In this document: in pieces, positions 34,310 to 42,600 of the stretch
Layout of the letters: each line of letters starts with the position of its first letter
Numbering within the stretch: the stretch's first letter is position 1
DNA from: Dyella_D sp052115385
GTDB lineage: Bacteria; Pseudomonadota; Gammaproteobacteria; Xanthomonadales; Rhodanobacteraceae
Length of the DNA: 64,000 nt
Direction: 5' to 3'
Assembly: GCF_052115385.1 (NCBI RefSeq)
Contig: NZ_JBFRGP010000008.1
Location: 133,200-197,199 of the forward strand
Translations under genes and position numbers: made by a program
The notes under the pieces: model-generated
The model's input: only the letters and a program-made list of their open reading frames with translations
Databases searched by the model: none
What the model was told of the DNA's origin: nothing

Positions 34310-35291
34310 GCAGGTTCTCCAGCAGCTCGGCCACCTCGCCCATATTGAGCGACTGCATGCCGTAGCGTTCGCGCAGGTAGCCGTAGTAGCCGAGCACTTC
34401 GGTGAGGCAGGCGAGATTGTGCGCGGTGTCCGCACCGAAGTTGTGCGGATGCCACCACAGATGGAACAGCCGTTTGCCGGTGGCCGCGTCGAGCATGGCG
34501 CGCTTGATGCGGCGCATGCGCAGGCTTTCCAGCAGCGCCAGTGTGCGCGAATAGGGGCGCAGGAATCGGCTCGATGGAATATTGAACGGGCGGCTGCGCG
34601 CGCAATCCTGCAGCGCGTAGGTGTGATAGCCGCTGAGATTGACGTAAGAGTCGAGCAGGCGCGAGGCGCGCACGATCAGGTTCTGCTCGCGCTGGTTGCG
34701 CGGCGTATAGAACGCAGCGTTCTCGTTGCCGCGGTAGCAAGCGATGCCAAGTTCGTCGAGCACGGCCAGGTATTGCGGATTGCTCTGGTTGCGCGGGAAC
34801 ACCAGGCTGGCGGTGGGGATGCCGTGCTTTTTGGCCGCGGCGAGCGCCGCCTTGAGATCGGCGCGGAAGGCTTCGAGCGTCTGCCCGTCTTCCAGGCAGT
34901 AGTAGTGCGAGAACGTATGCGTGCCGATTTCCTGCCCGTCGTAATCGCGGATCAGCTGGACCATCTCCGGCGCGAAGTGGAAACGGTCGTCGTCGGTACC
35001 CCAGGCGTGTTCCTGCAGGTAGCGATACGAAGACAACTGCTGGCGGCGATAGTCCGGCAGCACGTCCGGCAGGTTGCGCTGCAACTCCTCGGCATCCTTG
35101 TAGAACAGGAAGCCCAGGGTGGCCCAGGTGGCATGGATGTCGTGTTCTTCGAACAGCTCCAGCATGCCGCGGATGGCTTCGCGCTCGCCGCGCAGGTTGG
35201 ATTCGTAGCTCTCGATGCTGCGCGCGTCGCGCACGCCCCAATAGAGCTCGAGATCCAGCGAGACGGTGAAGATGCCCGGCATTGTCTGCAC
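34293..35291 (-). CDS. Polysaccharide deacetylase (NodB-type) family protein
   Basis: The 332-residue protein has NodB motifs: an N-terminal strand with the catalytic/metal Asp (FTVSLDLELYWG), the metal-binding HxxxH-type box GTHTFSHYYC near residue 142, and LVFPRNQSN. No signal peptide is seen, so it probably acts in the cytoplasm. The GTG start at 35291 has GAGG at five bases; the ATG three codons later is too far from it. It overlaps the formyltransferase gene. The pair resembles the opposite-acting ArnA formyltransferase and ArnD deformylase by family. Confidence 0.82.
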   Translation of the reverse strand: MQTMPGIFTVSLDLELYWGVRDARSIESYESNLRGEREAIRGMLELFEEHDIHATWATLGFLFYKDAEELQRNLPDVLPDYRRQQLSSYRYLQEHAWGTDDDRFHFAPEMVQLIRDYDGQEIGTHTFSHYYCLEDGQTLEAFRADLKAALAAAKKHGIPTASLVFPRNQSNPQYLAVLDELGIACYRGNENAAFYTPRNQREQNLIVRASRLLDSYVNLSGYHTYALQDCARSRPFNIPSSRFLRPYSRTLALLESLRMRRIKRAMLDAATGKRLFHLWWHPHNFGADTAHNLACLTEVLGYYGYLRERYGMQSLNMGEVAELLENLHAAQA

Positions 35292-35551
35292 TCAAACCTC
35301 GTGATCTGGTTCGCCGCCCAAGTCCTGCCGTGCAATCGGCTGCCGCGCCGCTTGCGGCGGCGTGTGACGATCCGGCAGTCCTTCTGCCCCCCTTTGTTCG
35401 GCCTCGAGGCGTGCATCGGGCGAACAAGCTCACGGATTGTTCGGGCCGAAATATGAAGGTTTGATGAGGGGGCGAGCTCGAGCGGATTCGCCGTTTAAGT
35501 GCCCGTTTGTGTGCGGCCGCACATCCTGCCTGGACAGGCTCTTACGCCGGT
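35292..35551. other. Spacer between deacetylase start and oxyR stop
   Basis: The 260 bases must hold the promoter of the deacetylase/formyltransferase pair and the end of oxyR. Arms TGTTCG (35395-35400) and CGAACA (35420-35425) form a loose dyad that could be an operator. No coding sequence is evident. Confidence 0.35.
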
Positions 35552-36502
35552 TTAAGAGGCTGCGCGCGCGCGGCTCGCCGGTTTCGATTCGTTAAGTTCC
35601 GGCCGCAGCAGCTCGGGCGGCATGCTGCGGATCACCTCGGCGAAGCGCTGGAGAAAGTTTCCGACCGAGGAACTCTTGCGCCAGACCAGCGCGATCCGCC
35701 GGCTCGGCGGCTGGCCGGCGAATTCCACCAGGTGCACGTTGTCGGTGCGCGCCACCGGCGGCTTGATCGCCAGCGTGGGCAACAGAGTGATGCCGACATT
35801 GGCGGCGACCATCTGGCGCAGCGTTTCCAGGCTGGTGGCGCGGAAACCCGAACGTTCGCCCGCGCCGGCCAGGTGGCAGACCTCCAGTGCCTGGTCGCGC
35901 ATGCAATGGCCGTCTTCCAGCAACAGCAGGCTTTCGTCTTGCAGGTCGGCCAGCTTGAGGCGAGTTTTTTTATGCGCCAGCGGATGGCTTTCGGGCACTG
36001 CCAGCACGAACGGTTCCTCGAACAGGAACTCGCTATGCAGGCTGTCTTCGTGCAGCGGCAGCGCGAGCACGCCGACGTCCAGCGAACCTTCCCGCAGCAT
36101 GCGGATGACCTGCTCGGTCTTTTCCTCCACCAGCAGCAATTCCAGCCGCGGAAAACGCTGGCGCACCAGCGGCACCAGGTGCGGCAACAGGTAGGGGCCG
36201 AGGGTAGGGAAGATCCCTAAGCGCAAGGTGCCGGATTCCGGGTCGCGCGTGCGCTGCGCGATGGCTTTGATCTCGTCGATCTCCGACAGCACGCCACGCG
36301 CGCGGCGGGCAATCTCGCGGCCGGTTTCGGTCAGCAGCACCTTGCGCGGCGTGCGCTCGACCAGCGACACGCCCAGTTCGTCCTCCAGCTTTTTGATCTG
36401 GGTCGACAAGGTGGGCTGGCTGACGAAGCTGGCCTCGGCCGCACGGCCGAAGTGGCGATGTTCGGCCAGGGCGACGAGGTACTGGAGATCGCGCAGATTC
36501 AT
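35552..36502 (-). CDS. oxyR: Hydrogen-peroxide sensor and regulator OxyR
   Basis: The 316-residue LysR-type regulator begins MNLRDLQYLVALAEHRHFGRAAEA with the winged helix in SFVSQPTLSTQIKKLEDELG. The two redox Cys residues, C200 and C209 (GHCMRDQALEVC), have the same spacing and nearly the same numbering as C199 and C208 of E. coli OxyR, so it should form the peroxide-induced disulfide. It activates antioxidant genes. The start at 36502 fits the family; an in-frame ATG at 36562 would add 20 residues and overlap the putative OxyR site. The usual neighbours ahpC/ahpF are not in the window. Confidence 0.95.
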   Translation of the reverse strand: MNLRDLQYLVALAEHRHFGRAAEASFVSQPTLSTQIKKLEDELGVSLVERTPRKVLLTETGREIARRARGVLSEIDEIKAIAQRTRDPESGTLRLGIFPTLGPYLLPHLVPLVRQRFPRLELLLVEEKTEQVIRMLREGSLDVGVLALPLHEDSLHSEFLFEEPFVLAVPESHPLAHKKTRLKLADLQDESLLLLEDGHCMRDQALEVCHLAGAGERSGFRATSLETLRQMVAANVGITLLPTLAIKPPVARTDNVHLVEFAGQPPSRRIALVWRKSSSVGNFLQRFAEVIRSMPPELLRPELNESKPASRARAAS

Positions 36503-36526
36503 GAGATCGGCCGGGCTGACGAGGCA

Positions 36527-36563
36527 ATAGCCAGAATCTATCACGATCATGAGAACAATCAAT
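36527..36563. promoter_or_regulatory. Candidate OxyR-binding site in the oxyR divergent region
   Basis: ATAG-N7-CTAT lies at 36527-36541, the consensus half of the OxyR tetramer site. Seven bases later, at 36549-36563, ATGA-N7-CAAT matches the second half partly. Period and order match the known ATAG-N7-CTAT-N7-ATAG-N7-CTAT pattern. It lies 25-61 bases upstream of the oxyR start codon, where autoregulation is typical, and just upstream of the candidate small RNA. Confidence 0.65.
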
Positions 36564-36581
36564 TAGAACAATATGACGCAG

Positions 36582-36696
36582 ATGCCTAATCTTCGCCTCA
36601 ACACAGCTTGCTCCACCCGCGCGCCACTCTTGCCCTCCCCCCGCAGGCGCGCGGTTCTCCCACCGGCGGCGAAGACCCCTTCGCCGCCGGTTTTTT
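36582..36696 (+). ncRNA. Candidate OxyR-controlled small RNA (OxyS-like by position)
   Basis: Between oxyR and the aminopeptidase there is no convincing gene, yet a strong plus-strand terminator lies at 36662-36696. Upstream of it is a 9-bp GC stem (CCGCGCGCC, 36617-36625, with GGCGCGCGG, 36646-36654) whose 20-base loop contains CCCTCCCCCC, which could pair with Shine-Dalgarno sequences. A weak -10 (CAATAT, 36569-36574) sits after the OxyR-type site. The 5' end near 36582 is a guess from it; the RNA would be about 115 bases. E. coli OxyS is likewise divergent from oxyR and of similar length. Sequence homology is not claimed. An aminopeptidase leader with attenuation is the main alternative. 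Confidence 0.5.
36662..36696 (+). terminator. Strong Rho-independent terminator with no gene upstream
   Basis: Stem ACCGGCGGCGAAG (36662-36674) with CTTCGCCGCCGGT (36679-36691), 13 bp, loop ACCC, then six T (36691-36696). The T run is only on the plus-strand side, so it ends plus-strand transcripts. It is 125 bases before the aminopeptidase start. Confidence 0.9.
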
Positions 36697-36820
36697 CATG
36701 TGCTTGTTCGTGCAGGCCAATGCTGCGCAGCAGCGGGAAAGCCATGTCTTCTGGCACTGTGTCCGAAGTCATGCCAGCTCCTAGCTTGCAAGGCTCTTTG
36801 TGTCCCCTGGGGAAATTCTC

Positions 36821-39508
36821 ATGCGTCGTCTCGTCCGCCCGCTCGTACTGAGCGTCCTTGCCGCGTCCTGCGGTGCCGCTCTGGCCGCAACCCCCGCCGC
36901 CTCCGATCAGCCGCAAGGCAAGCTGCCGCGCTGGGCGATGCCGGAGTCCTATCAACTGGCGTTCAAGGTGGACCCGAAGCAGCAGGATTTCACCGGTACT
37001 ACTTCCATCAAATTGAAGTTGGAACAGGCCTCCGACCATATCTGGATGCACGGCCGCGAGCTGAAGGTGAGCAAGGTCACCATCACCGATGCCAAGGGCA
37101 AGACGCACGCCGGCAAGTACGTGGAAGCGGCGCCGAAGGAAGGCGTGGTGCGCATCGACCTCGGCGGCACCATGCAGCCGCAGGAACTGAGCGTGGCGAT
37201 CGAATACACCGCGCCGCTCAACCAGCAGCTGCAGGGCTTGTACAAGGTCAGTCACGAAGGCCAGCCGTACGCGATGACGCAGATGGAGCCGATCAGCGCG
37301 CGCTTCGCCTTCCCCGGTTTCGACGAGCCCTCGTTCAAGACCACCTTCGATCTGAAGCTGACCATTCCCACCGATGAAGTCGGCATCGCCAACACCAAGC
37401 AGCTGAAGGAAGAGAAGGCCGGCGCCGGCTGGAAGACCCTCACCTTCGCCACCACCCAGCCGCTGCCGACCTACCTGGTGGCGTTCGGCGTGGGCCCGTG
37501 GGATGTGGTCAATGGCCCGACCATCCCGGCCTCCGAATACCGCAAGCAGGCCACCGACCTGCGCGGCATCGCCGCCAAGGGCGAAGGCCACCGCATGCAG
37601 CATGTGCTGGGCGAGACGCCGAGCATCATCAAGGCGCTCGAAGACTATTACGGCTTCGGCTATCCGTTCGACAAGCTCGACCTGCTCGCCGCCCCGGACT
37701 TCTCCGCCGGCGCGATGGAGAACCCGGGCCTGGTCACTTTCCGCGACTGGCTGCTGTTGCTGGACAAGGATTCCGCCGCCCAATACGTGCGTGGCTCGTT
37801 CAACGTCACCGCGCACGAGCTGGCCCACCAGTGGACCGGCGACACCGTGACCATGGGCTGGTGGGACGACCTGTGGCTCAACGAGGCGTTCGCCACCTGG
37901 ATGCAGCAGAAGGTCACGCAGAAGGTGCATCCGGAATACCGCGCCGATCTGGACCGCGTGCGCGGCGCACAGGGTGCGATGAACGGCGACAGCCTGGTCA
38001 GCACGCGCAAGATCCGCCAGCCGATCACCGGCAACGGCGATATCGAAACCGCCTTCGACGGCATCACCTACCAGAAGGGTGCCGCGGTGCTGGGCATGTT
38101 CGAGGGTTATGTCACCGAGCCGGTGTTCCAGAAGGGTATGCGCGGCTATATCCAGGAGCACAAGTTGGGCAACGCCACCGCCGAAGACCTGATCGACTCG
38201 ATCGCCAAGGCCGCCGACAAGGGCGAGGACTTCAAGAACGCGTTCAAGAGCTTCCTCAACCAGCCGGGCGTGCCCTACGTGCAGACCAAACTGGCGCAGG
38301 AAGGCGGCAAGACCGTGCTGCACCTGAGCCAGAGCCGCTACCTGCCGCTGGGCAGCACCGGCGATGCCAACCATCTGTGGGGCGTACCGGTGTGCGTGCG
38401 CTACGCCACCACCGATGGCAGCAAGGTCGCCTGCGAACTGCTCGACAAGGCGCAGGGCACCATGGCGCTGCCGGGCGCCACCGCGCAGAGCTGGGTGATG
38501 CCCAATGCCAACGGCTCGGGCTACTACCGCTTCAGCATGGACAAGGGTGACCTGGCCAAGCTCGGCAAGCAGATCGGCAAGCTGGCCGATGCCGAGCAGC
38601 TGGCCTACGGCGATGCGGTGAATGCCGCCTTCCGTCGCGGCGATATCGACGCCGGCTCCGCGCTGGCCGCGCTCAAGCCGCTGACCGCGTCGAAGGTGCG
38701 CGAGGTATCCACCGCGCCGATGAACACCTTCGGCTGGATCTACGACCAGGTTGCGGTCACCGATGCGCAGCGCGCCAAGCTGGTGGCCTGGGCCAAGTCC
38801 TCGTATCTGCCGGAACTGCAGAACCTGGGCTACAAGCGCAAGGACGGCGAGCCGGACGGCGATTCCCTGCAGCGCGCCACCCTGGCCAACTTCCTCGGCC
38901 TGGACGTGAAGCTGCCGGAAGTGCGTGCCGAATTGCTCAAGCAGGGCGACGCCGTGCTCAAGGGCAAGGCCGATGGCAGCCTGGACTTTGCTGCCGCCGA
39001 CTCCAACCTGCTCGGCAGCGCCCTGGGCGTGGCGGTGCAGGAACACGGCAAGAGCGCGGTCGATGCACTGATGGCGCAGTTGCCGAAGGTCAGCGATCCG
39101 GCACAGCGCAACGCGATCCTGGCGGGCCTGGCCGAAGCCGATGACGCCACGCAGGCCGAGCGCGTGCGCGACCTGTCGCTGGACAAGTCGGTGAAGGTGG
39201 GCGAGATGGCCGCGCTGCTGCGTGGCAACCGCGACACCCAGGCCGGCCGCGACGCGGTGTGGAAGTGGTCGGTGACCAACTACGACAAGATCGTGGCGCG
39301 CACCGGCAGCTTCGCCGGCGGTCGCCTGCCGGGCCTGATGGGCGGCGGCGGCTGCTCGAAGGCCGAGGCGGATCGCCTGCAGGAGTTCTTCAAGACCCGC
39401 GCCAAGGACGTCACCGGCGCCGAGCGCGGCCTGGCCCAGAACACCGAGGCCACGCTGCTGTGCTCCGCGCTGAAGGCCAAGCAGGATCCGGCCGCGATCC
39501 TGCGTTGA
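36821..39508 (+). CDS. Exported M1-family aminopeptidase
   Basis: The 895-residue zinc aminopeptidase has a signal peptide (VLSVLAASCGAALAA, cleavage about residue 22). The exopeptidase motif GAMENPGLVTFRD is near residue 297 and the zinc site HELAHQWTGDTVTM...NEAFATW near residues 333-360. A C-terminal ERAP1-like helical domain fills the rest, ending with GGGGCSKAEADRL. It removes N-terminal residues from peptides, here in the periplasm or outside. The ATG at 36821 has GGGGAA upstream and begins directly at the signal peptide; 36800 is an unlikely earlier start. A terminator follows. Confidence 0.93.
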   Translation: MRRLVRPLVLSVLAASCGAALAATPAASDQPQGKLPRWAMPESYQLAFKVDPKQQDFTGTTSIKLKLEQASDHIWMHGRELKVSKVTITDAKGKTHAGKYVEAAPKEGVVRIDLGGTMQPQELSVAIEYTAPLNQQLQGLYKVSHEGQPYAMTQMEPISARFAFPGFDEPSFKTTFDLKLTIPTDEVGIANTKQLKEEKAGAGWKTLTFATTQPLPTYLVAFGVGPWDVVNGPTIPASEYRKQATDLRGIAAKGEGHRMQHVLGETPSIIKALEDYYGFGYPFDKLDLLAAPDFSAGAMENPGLVTFRDWLLLLDKDSAAQYVRGSFNVTAHELAHQWTGDTVTMGWWDDLWLNEAFATWMQQKVTQKVHPEYRADLDRVRGAQGAMNGDSLVSTRKIRQPITGNGDIETAFDGITYQKGAAVLGMFEGYVTEPVFQKGMRGYIQEHKLGNATAEDLIDSIAKAADKGEDFKNAFKSFLNQPGVPYVQTKLAQEGGKTVLHLSQSRYLPLGSTGDANHLWGVPVCVRYATTDGSKVACELLDKAQGTMALPGATAQSWVMPNANGSGYYRFSMDKGDLAKLGKQIGKLADAEQLAYGDAVNAAFRRGDIDAGSALAALKPLTASKVREVSTAPMNTFGWIYDQVAVTDAQRAKLVAWAKSSYLPELQNLGYKRKDGEPDGDSLQRATLANFLGLDVKLPEVRAELLKQGDAVLKGKADGSLDFAAADSNLLGSALGVAVQEHGKSAVDALMAQLPKVSDPAQRNAILAGLAEADDATQAERVRDLSLDKSVKVGEMAALLRGNRDTQAGRDAVWKWSVTNYDKIVARTGSFAGGRLPGLMGGGGCSKAEADRLQEFFKTRAKDVTGAERGLAQNTEATLLCSALKAKQDPAAILR

Positions 39509-39542
39509 TCGATCAGGGTTAAATGTCACGACAGAAGTGACC

Positions 39543-39574
39543 AACCGGGTGGCGCAAGCCGCCCGGTTTTTTTT
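39543..39574 (+). terminator. Rho-independent terminator after the aminopeptidase
   Basis: Stem AACCGGGTGGC (39543-39553) with GCCGCCCGGTT (39558-39568; one G-T pair), four-base loop, and eight T (39567-39574). It ends the aminopeptidase transcript before the next gene. Confidence 0.9.
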
Positions 39575-39691
39575 CGCCCGGCGCCAACCCCGGCCCGCGC
39601 CTCCCCGCGTTGCACCCTGCACGGCGTTGTCACCGATGGCGCCGTTCCACCACACTGCGTCGCGGCCACTGACGGCCCAAGGGAGACAGGT

Positions 39692-42600
39692 ATGCGTCGA
39701 TGGGGATGGCTGTTGGGTCTGTGGGCGCTCGCGGCGCCTGTGCTGGCGCAGGATGTGCCGCCGCCGCTGCGCGATTGGCAGGCTTGGGTGCTGCACGACG
39801 TACCCCAGCATGGCTGTCCGTTCCTCGCCAACCAGGGGCCGGGCAATGTGCAATGCGCCTGGCCGGGGCGGCTGGGCATCGACGCCGGCAAGGACGGCGG
39901 CCGCTTCTCCCTCGATGTGCACGTGGATGCGCCCAGCTGGGTGACGCTCCCCGGTGACGCGCGCAACTGGCCGCAGCAGGTGACGGCGGGCGCGAAGGCG
40001 CTGGCGGTGCTCGATCGCGGCGGCACGCCGGCCGTGTGGCTGGAACCGGGCGACTACAACATGCATGGCACGCTGCCCTGGACGTCGCGGCCCGCGCGCC
40101 TGCGCGTGCCGGCATCGATCGGCCTGGTCGCATTGAACGTGGACGGCGCCGCGGTCACCCGCGTCGAACGCAACGGCGACCAGCTCACGCTGGGCGAGGC
40201 GGCGGAAGCACAGCGCGCGGCCGATGCACTGTCCCTGCGCGTCTATCGCCGGCTGGAAGATGGCCTGCCGTCGACGCTGGAAACGCATTTGCAGATCAAT
40301 GTCACCGGCAGCGCGCGCGAGCAGTTGCTCGGCCCGGCGCTGCCGGAGGGTTTCGTCGCTACTGCCTTGAGCAGCGACCTGCCGGCACGGCTGGAGAGCG
40401 ACGGCAAGTTGCGTATCCAGTTGCGGCCGGGCCAGTGGAACCTGGACCTGACCTCGCGCGGTACCGATGTGCTCAAGCAGGTGGCGTTGAAGCTGCCGGC
40501 CGAGCCGTGGCCGCGCCAGGAAGTCTGGAGCTACCAGGACAACACCGACCTGCGCAGCACGCGCGTGGAAGGCCAGGCCACCGACGCCGCACAAGCCGGC
40601 GTGCCGGATGACTGGCGCGAACTGCCGGCGTTTGCGCTGGATGACAACCAGGGCCTTACCGTCGAGCAGGGTACGCGCGGCAGCGAAGGCGGGCAGGGCG
40701 ACCAGGTGCAGGTGCAGCGTCAGATCTGGCTGGACTTCGATGGGCGCGGACTCAACGTCAGCGACCATCTCAGCGGCACGTTGCGCAAGAGCCAGCGCCT
40801 GGACGTGGGTGCGCCTTGGCAGTTGCAGCGCGCCGCGCAGGGCGAGACGCCGCTGCTGGTCACCGGCGGCGAGGGCGGGCGCAGTGGCGTGGAACTGCGC
40901 GAATCGCAATTGAACCTGAGCGCGGGCCTGCGCCTGCCGCACGGCGGTGCGCTGCCCAGCGGCGGTTGGCAGTTGCCGTTGGAGAACATCGAGGCGACCT
41001 TGCATCTGCCGTACGGCTATCGCCTGCTCGGCGCGTCCGGCGTGGATCGTTCGCCGGATTCGTGGATCGCGCAGTGGAGTCTGCTCGATCTGTTCGTGGT
41101 GGCTTTGATTGCCTTGCTGGCGGGCCGGTTGATGGGTTGGCCGTGGGCGTTGCTGGCGATCGGTTTCCTTGCCTTGTCGCAGCACGAATCCGATGCGCCG
41201 CGCTGGACGCTCGGGGTTGCCTTGGCGCTGGCTTTGCTGGCGCGCGCCTTGCCGGAAGGCAAGCTGCGGCTCGGTTCGCGCATCGGCGCGGGTGCCGTGT
41301 TGGCATTGGCGGTGCTGTGGTCGCTGCCGTTCGCGGCGCGGCAGATGGATTACGTATTGCATCCGCAGTTGGAAGAGGGCAGTACGGGAACGGTTGCCTG
41401 GATCGCGCCGAAGCCGACCTCGGCGCAGGCGGAGATGGATCGGATGGATCAGGCGTCGATGGCGCGCCAGGCCGCCCCCGCCGCCGCCATCGAAGAGGAG
41501 TCCAGCCAAGCCGTGGCGGCGCCGCCACCGCCGCTGCCGGCGCCCGCGGCACCACCCTCTTACGATGCGAATGTCTCCGAGGGTTACGTTAGCAAGGCGA
41601 AAAGCCTGAGCAGCGTCACGGTGACTGCGGCGAGGATCCCTCCCGGCAATCGCTTCTCGCAACAGGCCGACACCCGCAACATCATCCAGGCTGGCCATGG
41701 CGAGCCCGGCTGGAACGTCGGCAACAACTATCACCTCGGCTGGTCCGGCCCCGTCACAGCGGAACAGACCACGCGGCTGGTGATCGCGCCGGCATGGCTG
41801 GTACGGCTGTTGCGTTTCGCGATGCTGGTGCTGCTGGCGGCCTTGCTCGCGCGCATCGTGCTGCGCGTGTTCCGTCCGGCGGATGGCGGCACGCCGCGCT
41901 GGCCGTTCGGCCGCGCCAGCGCAGCGCTGCTGCTGATCGCGCTGGTGCCGCAGATCACGCATGCGCAGGACGCGCTGCCGAATGACGCGCTGCTGCAGCA
42001 ACTGCGCCAGCGCCTGACCGAGGCACCGAAGTGCGTGCCGAACTGCGCCGCGGTGGCGTCCGCGCAGATCCAGGCGAACGGCGATCAGATCGACGTCGAT
42101 CTTGAGTTGCATGTGGGTGCGCCAGTGGCAGTGCCGCTGCCGCAGGCCGATGCGTCCCTGCAGTTGCAGAGCGTCGGCGTCGATGGCCATGCCGATGCGG
42201 CCCTGGCGCAGCGCGGCGAGCAGACGCTGGTGCGGATCGAGCGCGGCGTGCATCGCCTGTCGCTGCGCTACCGCGCGGTGGCAGCCGATACGGTAAGCCT
42301 GCGCTTCGCACTGCATCCGCAGCGCGTGGGTTTCGCCGGGCAAGGCTGGGCGATCGACGGTGTCGACGAAGGGCGCGCCCTGGGCGACAGCCTTTCGCTG
42401 CACCGCGTGCGCGCCGGCGCGGATGGCAAGGAGGTCAGCGCCAACAGCCAGACCTTCCCGCCGTACGTCACGGTGCAGCGCGTGCTGGCGCTGGGCGTGG
42501 ACTGGACGGTGGAAACCACGGTGACGCGGGTTGCGCCACGCGACGGCGGCTTCAGCCTCGACCTGCCGCTGCTGCCTGGCGAGCATCCGCTGGGTGACGA

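Noticed and set aside
36573..36851. Possible small protein in the oxyR-aminopeptidase spacer
   Set aside because: The frame runs through the terminator stem and into the aminopeptidase signal peptide in another frame, has no ribosome binding site and a Pro/Ser/Arg composition; an RNA gene or leader explains the terminator better.
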